NCBI GenBank assembly: GCA_943324565.2
Contig: CALPMC020000001.1
Location: 57,032-121,031 of the forward strand
Reading direction: 5' to 3'
Origin: Chitinophaga pinensis
Lineage (GTDB): Bacteria > Bacteroidota > Bacteroidia > Flavobacteriales_D > Crocinitomicaceae
DNA length: 64,000 bases
Below the pieces are notes generated by a model. It searched no databases, had not been told where the DNA came from, and saw only the letters and a list, made by a program, of their open reading frames with translations. Numbering within the stretch: the stretch's first letter is position 1; every line of letters begins with the position of its first letter. A program made the position numbers and the translations under genes. Below are positions 1-8,498 of this stretch, piece after piece.

Positions 1-351
1 AATGAGAACAAAATAAAAAATTATAGTGTAGAAGAAATTCGAAGTTTAGGAATAAGTGAAGTTTTATGTCAGATCGAAACTAAACTTCAAAATTGTGACT
101 TGATTTACATTTCTTTTGATGTGGATTCAATGGATCCAATTTTAACATCACATGGTACAGGAACTCCAGTTCCAAATGGTTTATCACCTTCTGAAGCAAA
201 AGAATTATTGAAAGGCTGTTTAAATTTTCCAAAAACGGCAACCTTTGAATTAGTTGAAGTAAATCCTTGTTTGGACGAGAAACAAAACTTAATGGCAGAA
301 ATAGCATTTGACATAATAGAAGATTTAATGGTGGTTTTAGAGAAAAAGTGA
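1..351 (+). CDS. Arginase/formimidoylglutamase-family protein, C-terminal part (5' end outside window)
   Basis: Frame 1 is open from base 1; contains SFDVDSMDPILTSHGTGTPVPNGLSPSEA, the arginase-family metal-binding SFDxDxxDP motif; stop overlaps the next start. Confidence 0.85.
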   Translation, partial: NENKIKNYSVEEIRSLGISEVLCQIETKLQNCDLIYISFDVDSMDPILTSHGTGTPVPNGLSPSEAKELLKGCLNFPKTATFELVEVNPCLDEKQNLMAEIAFDIIEDLMVVLEKK

Positions 352-2249
352 TGGAAGAACAAATAAAAAAGGTAATTATTGAAAATGCAACTAGTTTATT
401 TGGGGAGGAAATAAATGAAAGTTTAATACAATTTCAGCAAACTCGAAAAGATGTTGAAGGTGACCTAACACTGGTTGTATTTCCCTTTGGTAAATTGTTG
501 AAATGTTCACCAATTGAAGCTGGAACTAAAATCGGTGATTTTTTAAAATCTTGTTTTTCTGAAATCGATAAATACATAGTTATAAACGGTTTTTTAAATC
601 TCGTTTTCTCTAATAAGTATTGGTTAAATAACCTAAATATCATTCATTCTGATTCCAACTTCGGTTTTTCTCCTGAAAAGTCAAAACCTGCAATGATGGT
701 AGAATATTCGTCACCCAATACGAATAAACCCCTACATCTTGGACATTTAAGAAATATATTTTTAGGTTACTCTGTATCTGAAATTTTAAAGGCTAACGGT
801 CACGAAGTGATAAAAACACAAGTTATTAATGACCGTGGAATCCATATTTGTAAAAGTATGTTAGCTTGGGAATTATTTTCCCCTATAAACGATAAAGGCG
901 AAAGAGAAACTCCACAAAATACTGGTTTAAAAGGTGATAAACTTGTTGGAAAATATTATGTTGAATTTGATAAACACTTCAATCAACAAGCTAAAGCAAT
1001 TATTGAACAATGGACAGCTGGAAATTTTAATTCCTTCAGTGATGAAACCAAAAATGCATATTTGAATTTCGAGAAAGCGAAGGAAGGAAAAGACGAAAAA
1101 GCAATCCAAGCAATCGATGATAAAATAAAAGATTTAGCTAAAAATCAAACCGCTTTGTTGCGTGATGCTAAAGAAATGTTAGTAAAATGGGAAGCTAGAG
1201 ATCCTCAAGTTTACCTACTTTGGACCACAATGAACGGTTGGGTTTATGAAGGATTTGAATCAACTTACAAAATGATGGGGGTTGATTTCGATAAACTTTA
1301 TTATGAATCTGAAACTTACTTACTAGGGAAAGATAAAATCATCAAAGGATTAACCGATGGTGTATTTTATAAAAAAGAAGATGGTTCTGTTTGGATTGAC
1401 TTAACAGATGAAGGATTAGATGAAAAACTTGTACTACGTTCAGACGGTACTGCTGTTTACATTACACAAGATATTGGAACTGCAATAGATCGTTTTTCTG
1501 ATTTTCCACAACTAAACGGTATGGTTTATACGGTTGGAAACGAACAAGATTACCACTTTAAAGTTTTGTTTTTAATCCTTAAAAAATTAGGTTACAAATG
1601 GGCTGAAAACTGTTTCCATTTATCGTATGGGATGGTGGATTTACCTTCTGGAAAAATGAAATCAAGAGAAGGAACGGTTGTAGATGCTGATGATTTAATG
1701 GCCGAAGTTGTTGAAAAAGCCACAGAAATGACCAAAGAAAGAGGTCACTTAGAAGGAATGAGTGAACCAGAACGTGAGCAATTATATTATCAAATCGGAA
1801 TGGGTGGCTTAAAATATTACCTTTTGAAGGTAGATCCAAAAAAACGAATGTTATTCAACCCAGATGAATCAATTGATTTAAATGGAAATACTGGACCTTT
1901 CATACAATATACTTATGCAAGAATTTGTTCTTTGGTTTTTAAAGCTGGCGATTTGGATTTGTCCTATCAAGAAGTAGAATTGACAAAAGAAGAAATTGAG
2001 ATTATTAAACTGTTAAATAATTTTCCAATAATTGTGAATGAAGCAGCAACAACTTTTTCACCAGCATTGATTGCTAACTACATGTACGAATTGGTTAAAG
2101 CCTACAATCACTTCTATCAAAGTGTGAAAATCAATATCGAGCCAAATTTGTTATTAAAAATGAATCGCTTAAAAATTAGTTTAGAAGTGTCAAAAATTAT
2201 TAAAAAAAGTTTAAACCTTCTTGGAATTAAAGCGCCAAATAAAATGTAA
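351..2249 (+). CDS. argS: Arginyl-tRNA synthetase (GTG at 348 is an alternative start)
   Basis: Class I aaRS signature VEYSSPNTNKPLHLGHLRNIFLG, KMKSREGTVV, C-terminal DALR-like region. Confidence 0.95.
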   Translation: MEEQIKKVIIENATSLFGEEINESLIQFQQTRKDVEGDLTLVVFPFGKLLKCSPIEAGTKIGDFLKSCFSEIDKYIVINGFLNLVFSNKYWLNNLNIIHSDSNFGFSPEKSKPAMMVEYSSPNTNKPLHLGHLRNIFLGYSVSEILKANGHEVIKTQVINDRGIHICKSMLAWELFSPINDKGERETPQNTGLKGDKLVGKYYVEFDKHFNQQAKAIIEQWTAGNFNSFSDETKNAYLNFEKAKEGKDEKAIQAIDDKIKDLAKNQTALLRDAKEMLVKWEARDPQVYLLWTTMNGWVYEGFESTYKMMGVDFDKLYYESETYLLGKDKIIKGLTDGVFYKKEDGSVWIDLTDEGLDEKLVLRSDGTAVYITQDIGTAIDRFSDFPQLNGMVYTVGNEQDYHFKVLFLILKKLGYKWAENCFHLSYGMVDLPSGKMKSREGTVVDADDLMAEVVEKATEMTKERGHLEGMSEPEREQLYYQIGMGGLKYYLLKVDPKKRMLFNPDESIDLNGNTGPFIQYTYARICSLVFKAGDLDLSYQEVELTKEEIEIIKLLNNFPIIVNEAATTFSPALIANYMYELVKAYNHFYQSVKINIEPNLLLKMNRLKISLEVSKIIKKSLNLLGIKAPNKM

Positions 2250-2261
2250 AAAAAAATATAT

Positions 2262-2269
2262 TAAATTTG
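2262..2269 (+). promoter_or_regulatory. Bacteroidota -7 element TAAATTTG
   Basis: Matches TAnnTTTG, 18 nt upstream of ATG 2287. Confidence 0.5.
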
Positions 2270-2286
2270 CAAACAAAACTTACTCT

Positions 2287-2718
2287 ATGAAAAATATCCT
2301 TCTAGTCTTATCATCCGTTTTCATTATCTCATCATGCGGTAGATATGAAAAACCATTTATAACTTTAAAGTCGCCTGAAAAAAGATTAATGGATAAAACA
2401 TGGAAACTTGAGAAAATAGTTGATAGTAATGGAAACGAAATAATTTCAAACCAAACCATCAGCTTTACTATAGAAGGAAATGATTCTATTTTGGTTAGGA
2501 CAATTGATAATATTACTTATACTGGTTCTTGGAATTGGCTACCTGCTTTAGAAGGTAAAATTGATAAACAAAGGATTGTAACAAACATTCAACTGCCACA
2601 AGTGTATGACCCAAGAGTTGTTTATGACGTAAAAGTTTTAACAAGTAAAAAAATAGAATTAATAGATCGTAATGGAGCTGCAACAGCTAACTTCAGATAC
2701 TACTTCATTAAAGAATAA
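2287..2718 (+). CDS. Putative lipoprotein, lipocalin-like
   Basis: ATG at 2287 gives MKNILLVLSSVFIISSCGRYEK (signal peptide plus lipobox); TWKLEKIVDSNG pattern typical of lipocalin-like lipoproteins; TAAATTTG at 2262-2269 upstream. Confidence 0.7.
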   Translation: MKNILLVLSSVFIISSCGRYEKPFITLKSPEKRLMDKTWKLEKIVDSNGNEIISNQTISFTIEGNDSILVRTIDNITYTGSWNWLPALEGKIDKQRIVTNIQLPQVYDPRVVYDVKVLTSKKIELIDRNGAATANFRYYFIKE

Positions 2719-4506
2719 TCAGTTATTAAAAATTACTCCGTCTGTAATTCCTCGAATCATTTGATAAAGTTCTTGTTTGAATAATTGAGGGTCATAATTT
2801 CCTTTTTCTATTTGTCGTAATTTAAATTCCCACTGCCCAGTTAATTCTGGGCTTTTGAGTAAATCATTAGAAATAACATCAATTAATTGCATTCCAGTTT
2901 CCGTTGCAATAATGTTCTTTTTTTTACGCTCTATATATTTTCGTTTAAACAGAGTTTCAATAATATTAGCTCTTGTTGAAGGTCTTCCAATTCCATTTTC
3001 CTTCATTAAATCACGCATTTCTTCATTTTCAACCATTTTACCTGCTGTTTCCATAGCACGCAACAATGTTGCTTCCGTGTAAGGCTTTGGTGGACTCGTT
3101 TTACCTTTATGGATGATTGGAACATGCGGGCCTGATTCCCCCTCTGTAAAATGTGGTAAAATCTTTTCTTCAGCTTCTTTCGCTTTTGCATCTTTTGATT
3201 CAGATGAATTTGAAGCTTTCAGGTCTTCGTATACAAATCGCCAGCCTTGTTCAATGATTTGTTTCCCTGTTGCCTTGAATATAAGGTTGTCAACTTTTCC
3301 TAAAACAGTAGTATTTGAAACTTTACATTCTTGATAAAATACCGAGATAAATCTTCGAGTAATCAAATCATAAATACGATTTTCATCAGGAGTGATTCCA
3401 GAAGGGTGCACTCCTGTTGGAATAATTGCGTGGTGATCCGTGATTTTTTTGTCGTCAAAAATAGTTTTGGATTTTGGTATTGGATTTTGAAGAACTGAAT
3501 CAGTAAATCTAGAATAGTCTCGTAGGTTTCCTAAAATCCCAGGTACTTTAGGATGCAAATCTTCGGATAAATAAGTTGTATCAACTCTAGGATAGGTTAC
3601 TAGTTTCTTTTCATATAAACTTTGAATATGCTTTAAAGTATCCTCTGCACTGTATGCGTAACGTTTATTTCCATCAACTTGTAACGATGTTAAATCATAC
3701 AATCTTGGATTACCTTCTTTTCCTTCTTTTTGTTCAAAGGAAGTAATTTCAAAAGGTTTATCCTTTAAATATTCCAATCCTTTTTCAGCCTTTTCTTGCG
3801 ATTTCAAGCGTTCTATTTGACACAAAAATTCTGTATCACGGTAAATCGTTTTTAACTCCCAATATTCGTCACTTTTAAAAGCATTGATTTCTTTTTGACG
3901 CTGAACGATCATTGCAAGGGTTGGAGTTTGAACCCTCCCTACAGATAAAGTCATTTTATTCTGACCAAATTTCCTTGTGTATAATCTTGTTCCATTAATT
4001 CCAAGTACCCAATCACCAACAGCTCTTGAATTTCCCGCTGCGAATAAATTATCAAATTCTTTTGAATCCTTTAATTTATTAAAACCTTCTCTGATTGCTT
4101 CTTCTGTCAAAGATGAAATCCATAAACGTTTAATTGGAACTTTACATTTTGCCTTTAATAAAACCCATCGTTGAATTAACTCTCCTTCTTGACCTGCATC
4201 ACCACAGTTTATCACTTCCTCTGCCTCAGCCACTAATCTTTTAATAACTTCAAATTGCTTTTTAACGCCCTGATCATCTTTGATTTTTATTCCAAACTGT
4301 TGAGGAATAATAGGCAAATCTTCCAATTTCCAATATTTCCAATTTGGATTGTAATCTTCAGGATCTTTAAGTGAACACAAATGTCCAAACGTCCATGAAA
4401 CGCAATATCCATTACCCTCAAAGTATCCGTCGCGCTTTGTACGAGCCCCTAAAATTTCAGCTAAATCTTTGGCAACACTAGGTTTTTCAGCAATACAGAG
4501 TTTCAT
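2719..4506 (-). CDS. topB: DNA topoisomerase III
   Basis: MKLCIAEKPSVAKDLAEILGA Toprim start; LSVGRVQTPTLAMIV; VTYPRVDTTYLSEDL active site; GIGRPSTRANIIETLFKRKYI. Confidence 0.93.
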   Translation of the reverse strand: MKLCIAEKPSVAKDLAEILGARTKRDGYFEGNGYCVSWTFGHLCSLKDPEDYNPNWKYWKLEDLPIIPQQFGIKIKDDQGVKKQFEVIKRLVAEAEEVINCGDAGQEGELIQRWVLLKAKCKVPIKRLWISSLTEEAIREGFNKLKDSKEFDNLFAAGNSRAVGDWVLGINGTRLYTRKFGQNKMTLSVGRVQTPTLAMIVQRQKEINAFKSDEYWELKTIYRDTEFLCQIERLKSQEKAEKGLEYLKDKPFEITSFEQKEGKEGNPRLYDLTSLQVDGNKRYAYSAEDTLKHIQSLYEKKLVTYPRVDTTYLSEDLHPKVPGILGNLRDYSRFTDSVLQNPIPKSKTIFDDKKITDHHAIIPTGVHPSGITPDENRIYDLITRRFISVFYQECKVSNTTVLGKVDNLIFKATGKQIIEQGWRFVYEDLKASNSSESKDAKAKEAEEKILPHFTEGESGPHVPIIHKGKTSPPKPYTEATLLRAMETAGKMVENEEMRDLMKENGIGRPSTRANIIETLFKRKYIERKKKNIIATETGMQLIDVISNDLLKSPELTGQWEFKLRQIEKGNYDPQLFKQELYQMIRGITDGVIFNN

Positions 4507-4594
4507 AGGTAATTAAAATTCAAGGAGCCAAATTTAGTTCAATTTTAACCTTAAAATTAAATCTCAAACTTGATTTTATTAACGAAATAAAAAG

Positions 4595-6637
4595 CTATTT
4601 TTTACTCTTAAAAGCCTTTATTCCTTTGCTTAAGAATTTCTTATACTTTTGAATTTCTGGTGTATAGCCAATAGGTTCTGTTAAATCATTGCCTTCGTGG
4701 TCAATTACAACATAAAGTGGTTGTTGGAAACTTTGGTATTTTTCAATTTGTAGTTCCGCCCATTTGTTACCTACGTTTTTTATTTGTCGTTTGGCCATTT
4801 CTGAATAACGAACTTCATTTGCTGGCAATGGTGTTCTATCATCACAATACAACGAAACAATTACAAATTTAGATTGAAGCATTGGTCTTATTTCATCATT
4901 TGTCCAAACTGAAGATTCAGTTTTACGACAGTTTTGACAGGCATGACCAGTGAAATCTAGTAATATCGGTAAGTTTTTTTCTTTAGCATAAGCAGATCCT
5001 TTTATTAAATCATGGAAAACTAGAATTGAACCATCCCCAACTGGATGCATGTCAGCTGCAAACTTTTCATACGTTGAATCTTTAATAACACCTGTCTCCA
5101 ATCCTCCATTTACAAATCTGAAATTATCTTCTGAGTGTGTTCTTGGTGGTGCAATTCCATCAATGATTTTCAACGGAGCTCCGAACATTCCTGGAAATAA
5201 ATAAACTGAAAATGTAAGTGCAAATAATGCAAACATAAAACGAGGTACACTCAATTTCTCTACAGGTGAATCATGTGAAAAACGAATTTTACCCAATAAA
5301 TAAATACCCATCACCAAGAATAATACAAACCAAATTGCCACAAACCACTCTCTTGATAATAAATCCCAATGATAAGCTAAATCTACAGCTGATAAGAATT
5401 TTAATGCTAAAGCTAATTCAATCAATCCTAAAACAACTTTTACTGAATTCAACCAACCGCCTGACTGAGGTAAAGAATTTAACCAACCTGGAAAAATTGC
5501 AAATAAAGTAAATGGAATTGCTAACGCTAAAGAAAACCCCGTCATTCCAATTGCAGGTGTAATATAAGAGCCACTTGTTGCAGCTTGAACTAATAAACTT
5601 CCTATTATTGGACCTGTGCAAGAAAAAGAAACTAAACCAAGCGTGAAGGCCATAAAGAAAATGCCAATTAAACCTCCTCTATCCGCTTGTTTATCCATTT
5701 TATTTACCCAAGAAGAAGGTAATTGAATCTCAAATGCACCCAAAAATGAAAATGCAAACAATACAAAAATTCCAAAGAAAACTAAATTCATCCACATATT
5801 TGTTGATAAATCATTTAACCCTAAAGGACCAGTTGCAGCAGTGAAAACAACTCCAAATGTGACATAAATTAAAATGATAGAAACACCATAAACTAATGCT
5901 TTGAAAATACCTTCTCGTTTCGTTTTGGATTGTTTTGTAAAGAAAGTAACAGTCATTGGAATCATTGGAAACATGCAAGGAGTAAGTAAAGCTACTAATC
6001 CTGCTAGAAATCCTGCTACGAAAATAACTATGTTTGAATCTTTCTCTTTATTAGGCTCTTTTTTAGATTCTTGTTGAGTAGCTACTGTTTCATTTGAAGA
6101 AGTTTTACTAGCTCCTTGGGCTTTTTTGGCTGTATCCTCTAAAGTTTGATTAGTATTAGCAGAAGGTATGAAACCTTTAACTTTTAATTTACTTTCATAA
6201 TCAAATGGTCCAACACATCCATCGTCATTACACAATTGAAAAAAAAGAATTCCAAATTCAACATTAAATTCTTCTTTTGTAAGAACTTCTATTTGTTGTT
6301 TAAAAATCACTTTTTTCTCAAAAATAAAGGACGTTCCTAAATCATCAACATGTTTAATTGGTTTTCCAATTTCAAAAGGTTTTCCAACCAAATTATAGTT
6401 TGGTGATTTTTTAAATTCAAATTGTGGCACTAATCCCGTTCCATCAGCTTGAGCTGGATCATGTTTTAAAGAAAAAATATGATAGGTTTCAGCAATTTTA
6501 CCTATAAAGACAAGATTCGCGTGAGAATCATCAATTTTTTCAACCGACAGTTGCCATTTTATAAAATCTTCCATTCCTTGAGAAAAGGATGAAAAAACAA
6601 AAGATAAAACAATTAATAAGGAAAGGATTTTTTTCAT
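4595..6637 (-). CDS. dsbD: Thiol:disulfide interchange protein DsbD-like (N-terminal domain, 8-TM core, C-terminal thioredoxin domain)
   Basis: LTPCMFPMIPMTVTFF, FSCTGPIIG TM-core cysteines; C-terminal DFTGHACQNCRKTE thioredoxin-like motif. Confidence 0.9.
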   Translation of the reverse strand: MKKILSLLIVLSFVFSSFSQGMEDFIKWQLSVEKIDDSHANLVFIGKIAETYHIFSLKHDPAQADGTGLVPQFEFKKSPNYNLVGKPFEIGKPIKHVDDLGTSFIFEKKVIFKQQIEVLTKEEFNVEFGILFFQLCNDDGCVGPFDYESKLKVKGFIPSANTNQTLEDTAKKAQGASKTSSNETVATQQESKKEPNKEKDSNIVIFVAGFLAGLVALLTPCMFPMIPMTVTFFTKQSKTKREGIFKALVYGVSIILIYVTFGVVFTAATGPLGLNDLSTNMWMNLVFFGIFVLFAFSFLGAFEIQLPSSWVNKMDKQADRGGLIGIFFMAFTLGLVSFSCTGPIIGSLLVQAATSGSYITPAIGMTGFSLALAIPFTLFAIFPGWLNSLPQSGGWLNSVKVVLGLIELALALKFLSAVDLAYHWDLLSREWFVAIWFVLFLVMGIYLLGKIRFSHDSPVEKLSVPRFMFALFALTFSVYLFPGMFGAPLKIIDGIAPPRTHSEDNFRFVNGGLETGVIKDSTYEKFAADMHPVGDGSILVFHDLIKGSAYAKEKNLPILLDFTGHACQNCRKTESSVWTNDEIRPMLQSKFVIVSLYCDDRTPLPANEVRYSEMAKRQIKNVGNKWAELQIEKYQSFQQPLYVVIDHEGNDLTEPIGYTPEIQKYKKFLSKGIKAFKSKK

Positions 6638-6644
6638 TGGAGAA

Positions 6645-7079
6645 TTACTTTTTTACTTTTATAGTGAAAGGGACATCAATCGGAGGAAAGCATTTTACAT
6701 CGTCACAAACCATGTAAGTTACTTTTCCAGATACGATTGCTTCCTTTTTAATTTTTATTGGTACTTGTGCTATATATATAATGTCAATTATATATAAATC
6801 TGAATCAAAATTTGGATCAAACACTTTTTTTGGAATACTCTTCTCTTCTGCCTTCCCTGAAATTTTATACCCTTTTCTTTTTTCTATAGTTAAAGATGTC
6901 GGTACAGGTCCAGAACTGTTTTTGTTGTGAATTGAGTAAGTATGCCAAGTAGAATCTATTCTACCATAAGCAACAATCGCTTGGCTGATATTATCATACT
7001 CGAAAGTCCATTTGACATGGTTTTGACAATATAAATTTGAGTAAATTAATAGTAATAGAGCAGTTGATAATAAGCGCAT
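6645..7079 (-). CDS. Secreted DsbD N-terminal-domain-like protein
   Basis: Signal peptide; VKWTFEYDNISQ...YMVCDDVKCFPPIDVPF resembles the N-terminal domain of the adjacent DsbD (KWQLSVEKID...QLCNDDGCVGPFDY). Confidence 0.7.
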   Translation of the reverse strand: MRLLSTALLLLIYSNLYCQNHVKWTFEYDNISQAIVAYGRIDSTWHTYSIHNKNSSGPVPTSLTIEKRKGYKISGKAEEKSIPKKVFDPNFDSDLYIIDIIYIAQVPIKIKKEAIVSGKVTYMVCDDVKCFPPIDVPFTIKVKK

Positions 7080-7082
7080 GAA

Positions 7083-7352
7083 TTATATCTTGATTTCTAG
7101 TAAACGACTTATTGGAATCCAAACTCCCCCTTTTAAACATATAAATTTTGTCCCCGCTGCCCAAATTGTCGTTTCAACTTTCTTTACGCTAGCATCATCT
7201 TGAAAATAAATTGAAACTTTTGTGCGATGTGCATTACCTAAAATGGTTGCTTTCTCTATTTGTTCGAGAAGCTGAGGGTGCTGATTAACTGTTGACTTAT
7301 CGTGAAAAGTTAATGAAGGAATAGATTCCTTTTCGATGAGTGTTGCTTCCAT
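7083..7352 (-). CDS. Small uncharacterised protein
   Basis: Likely start MEATLIEKESIPSL at 7352; HRTKVSIYFQDDASVKKVETTIWAAGTKFICLKGGVWIPISRLLEIKI resembles small uncharacterised Bacteroidota proteins (from memory). Confidence 0.6.
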   Translation of the reverse strand: MEATLIEKESIPSLTFHDKSTVNQHPQLLEQIEKATILGNAHRTKVSIYFQDDASVKKVETTIWAAGTKFICLKGGVWIPISRLLEIKI

Positions 7353-7454
7353 AACTATTGAGAATTTAAGATTAATAATAATCGAATATAGCAAAAGAAT
7401 GCTTTGGTTGTTCTTTTTTTGAGATTATTTTTAAGAACTTTAACATTGGATCTT

Positions 7455-8471
7455 TTACCATTCTAAACGAGCTTTTGCAGCAACCATCTGATTTGCAAAT
7501 TGTTTTTCTTCAAATAAATATTTTCCAGTTATTGCAATCATTGCTGCGTTATCAGTACAGTATTCAAATTTTGGAATAAAGGTTTGCCACCCTTGCTCAT
7601 TTCTTAGTTCTAATGCCTTTCTCAATCCGGAATTTGCAGAAACACCTCCAGCAATTGCTACTTGTTTTATTCCAGTTTCTTTTACTGCTTTTTCGATTTT
7701 ATCCATTAAGATTTGAATGATTGTGAGCTGAATGGATGCACACAAGTCATATTTATTATCTTCAACAAATACAGGATTCAATTTCACCTGATCTCTAATT
7801 GTATAAAGAATTGAGGTTTTTAAACCACTGAAACTAAAGTCTAAACCGTCAATTCTTGGTTTTGAAAACTTAAACTTTGTCGAATCGCCGAATTTTGCAT
7901 ATTTATCAATCAATGGTCCTCCTGGATAAGGCAAACCCAACATTTTGGCTGATTTATCAAAAGCCTCTCCTGCCGCGTCGTCAATAGTTTTTCCGATGAC
8001 TATCATTTTACTTGCACTTTCCACTTTCACAATTTGCGTATGTCCTCCAGAAACGGTTAAACATAAAAAAGGAAAACTTGGCTTTTGTTTATTTTTATCA
8101 TCTATAAAATGTGCCAAAATATGCGCTTTCATGTGATGAACTGGAATTAATGGTTTGTTAAGTGCCAATGCAAAAGCTTTCGCAAAAGAGGAACCAACAA
8201 CCAAAGAACCCAATAAGCCTGGACCTTGAGTAAAAGCGATTGCATCTATTTCAGCAAAAGAAATCCCAGCTTTTTTTATCGCTGCCTCTACAACTGGCAC
8301 AATATTCTCTTGATGCGATCGTGAAGCTAACTCGGGAACAACTCCCCCATATTGCTCGTGTATAGATTGATTTGCTGTTACGTTGGAAAGAATCTCAAAA
8401 TCCCGTAAAACGGAAGCGGAAGTATCGTCGCAAGAAGATTCAATGCCAAGTATAATTGTGTGTGCAGCCAA
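7455..8471 (-). CDS. tsaD: tRNA N6-adenosine threonylcarbamoyltransferase TsaD
   Basis: IILGIESSCDDTSASVL, HHMKAHILAHF, LTVSGGHTQIV, VAIAGGVSANSGLR. Confidence 0.97.
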   Translation of the reverse strand: MAAHTIILGIESSCDDTSASVLRDFEILSNVTANQSIHEQYGGVVPELASRSHQENIVPVVEAAIKKAGISFAEIDAIAFTQGPGLLGSLVVGSSFAKAFALALNKPLIPVHHMKAHILAHFIDDKNKQKPSFPFLCLTVSGGHTQIVKVESASKMIVIGKTIDDAAGEAFDKSAKMLGLPYPGGPLIDKYAKFGDSTKFKFSKPRIDGLDFSFSGLKTSILYTIRDQVKLNPVFVEDNKYDLCASIQLTIIQILMDKIEKAVKETGIKQVAIAGGVSANSGLRKALELRNEQGWQTFIPKFEYCTDNAAMIAITGKYLFEEKQFANQMVAAKARLEW

Positions 8472-8479
8472 AAGATTTT

Positions 8480-8487
8480 TAAATTTG
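8480..8487 (+). promoter_or_regulatory. TAAATTTG -7 element for tamB-like gene; -33 TTG at 8456-8458
   Basis: TTG-N21-TAAATTTG, 11 nt before ATG 8499; -33 box inside tsaD 5' coding region. Confidence 0.45.
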
Positions 8488-8498
8488 TAGTTGAAAGA

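Noticed and set aside
80-362. Minus-strand ORFs 80..307 and 105..362
   Set aside because: Antisense to the arginase-family C-terminus, which has clear family motifs.
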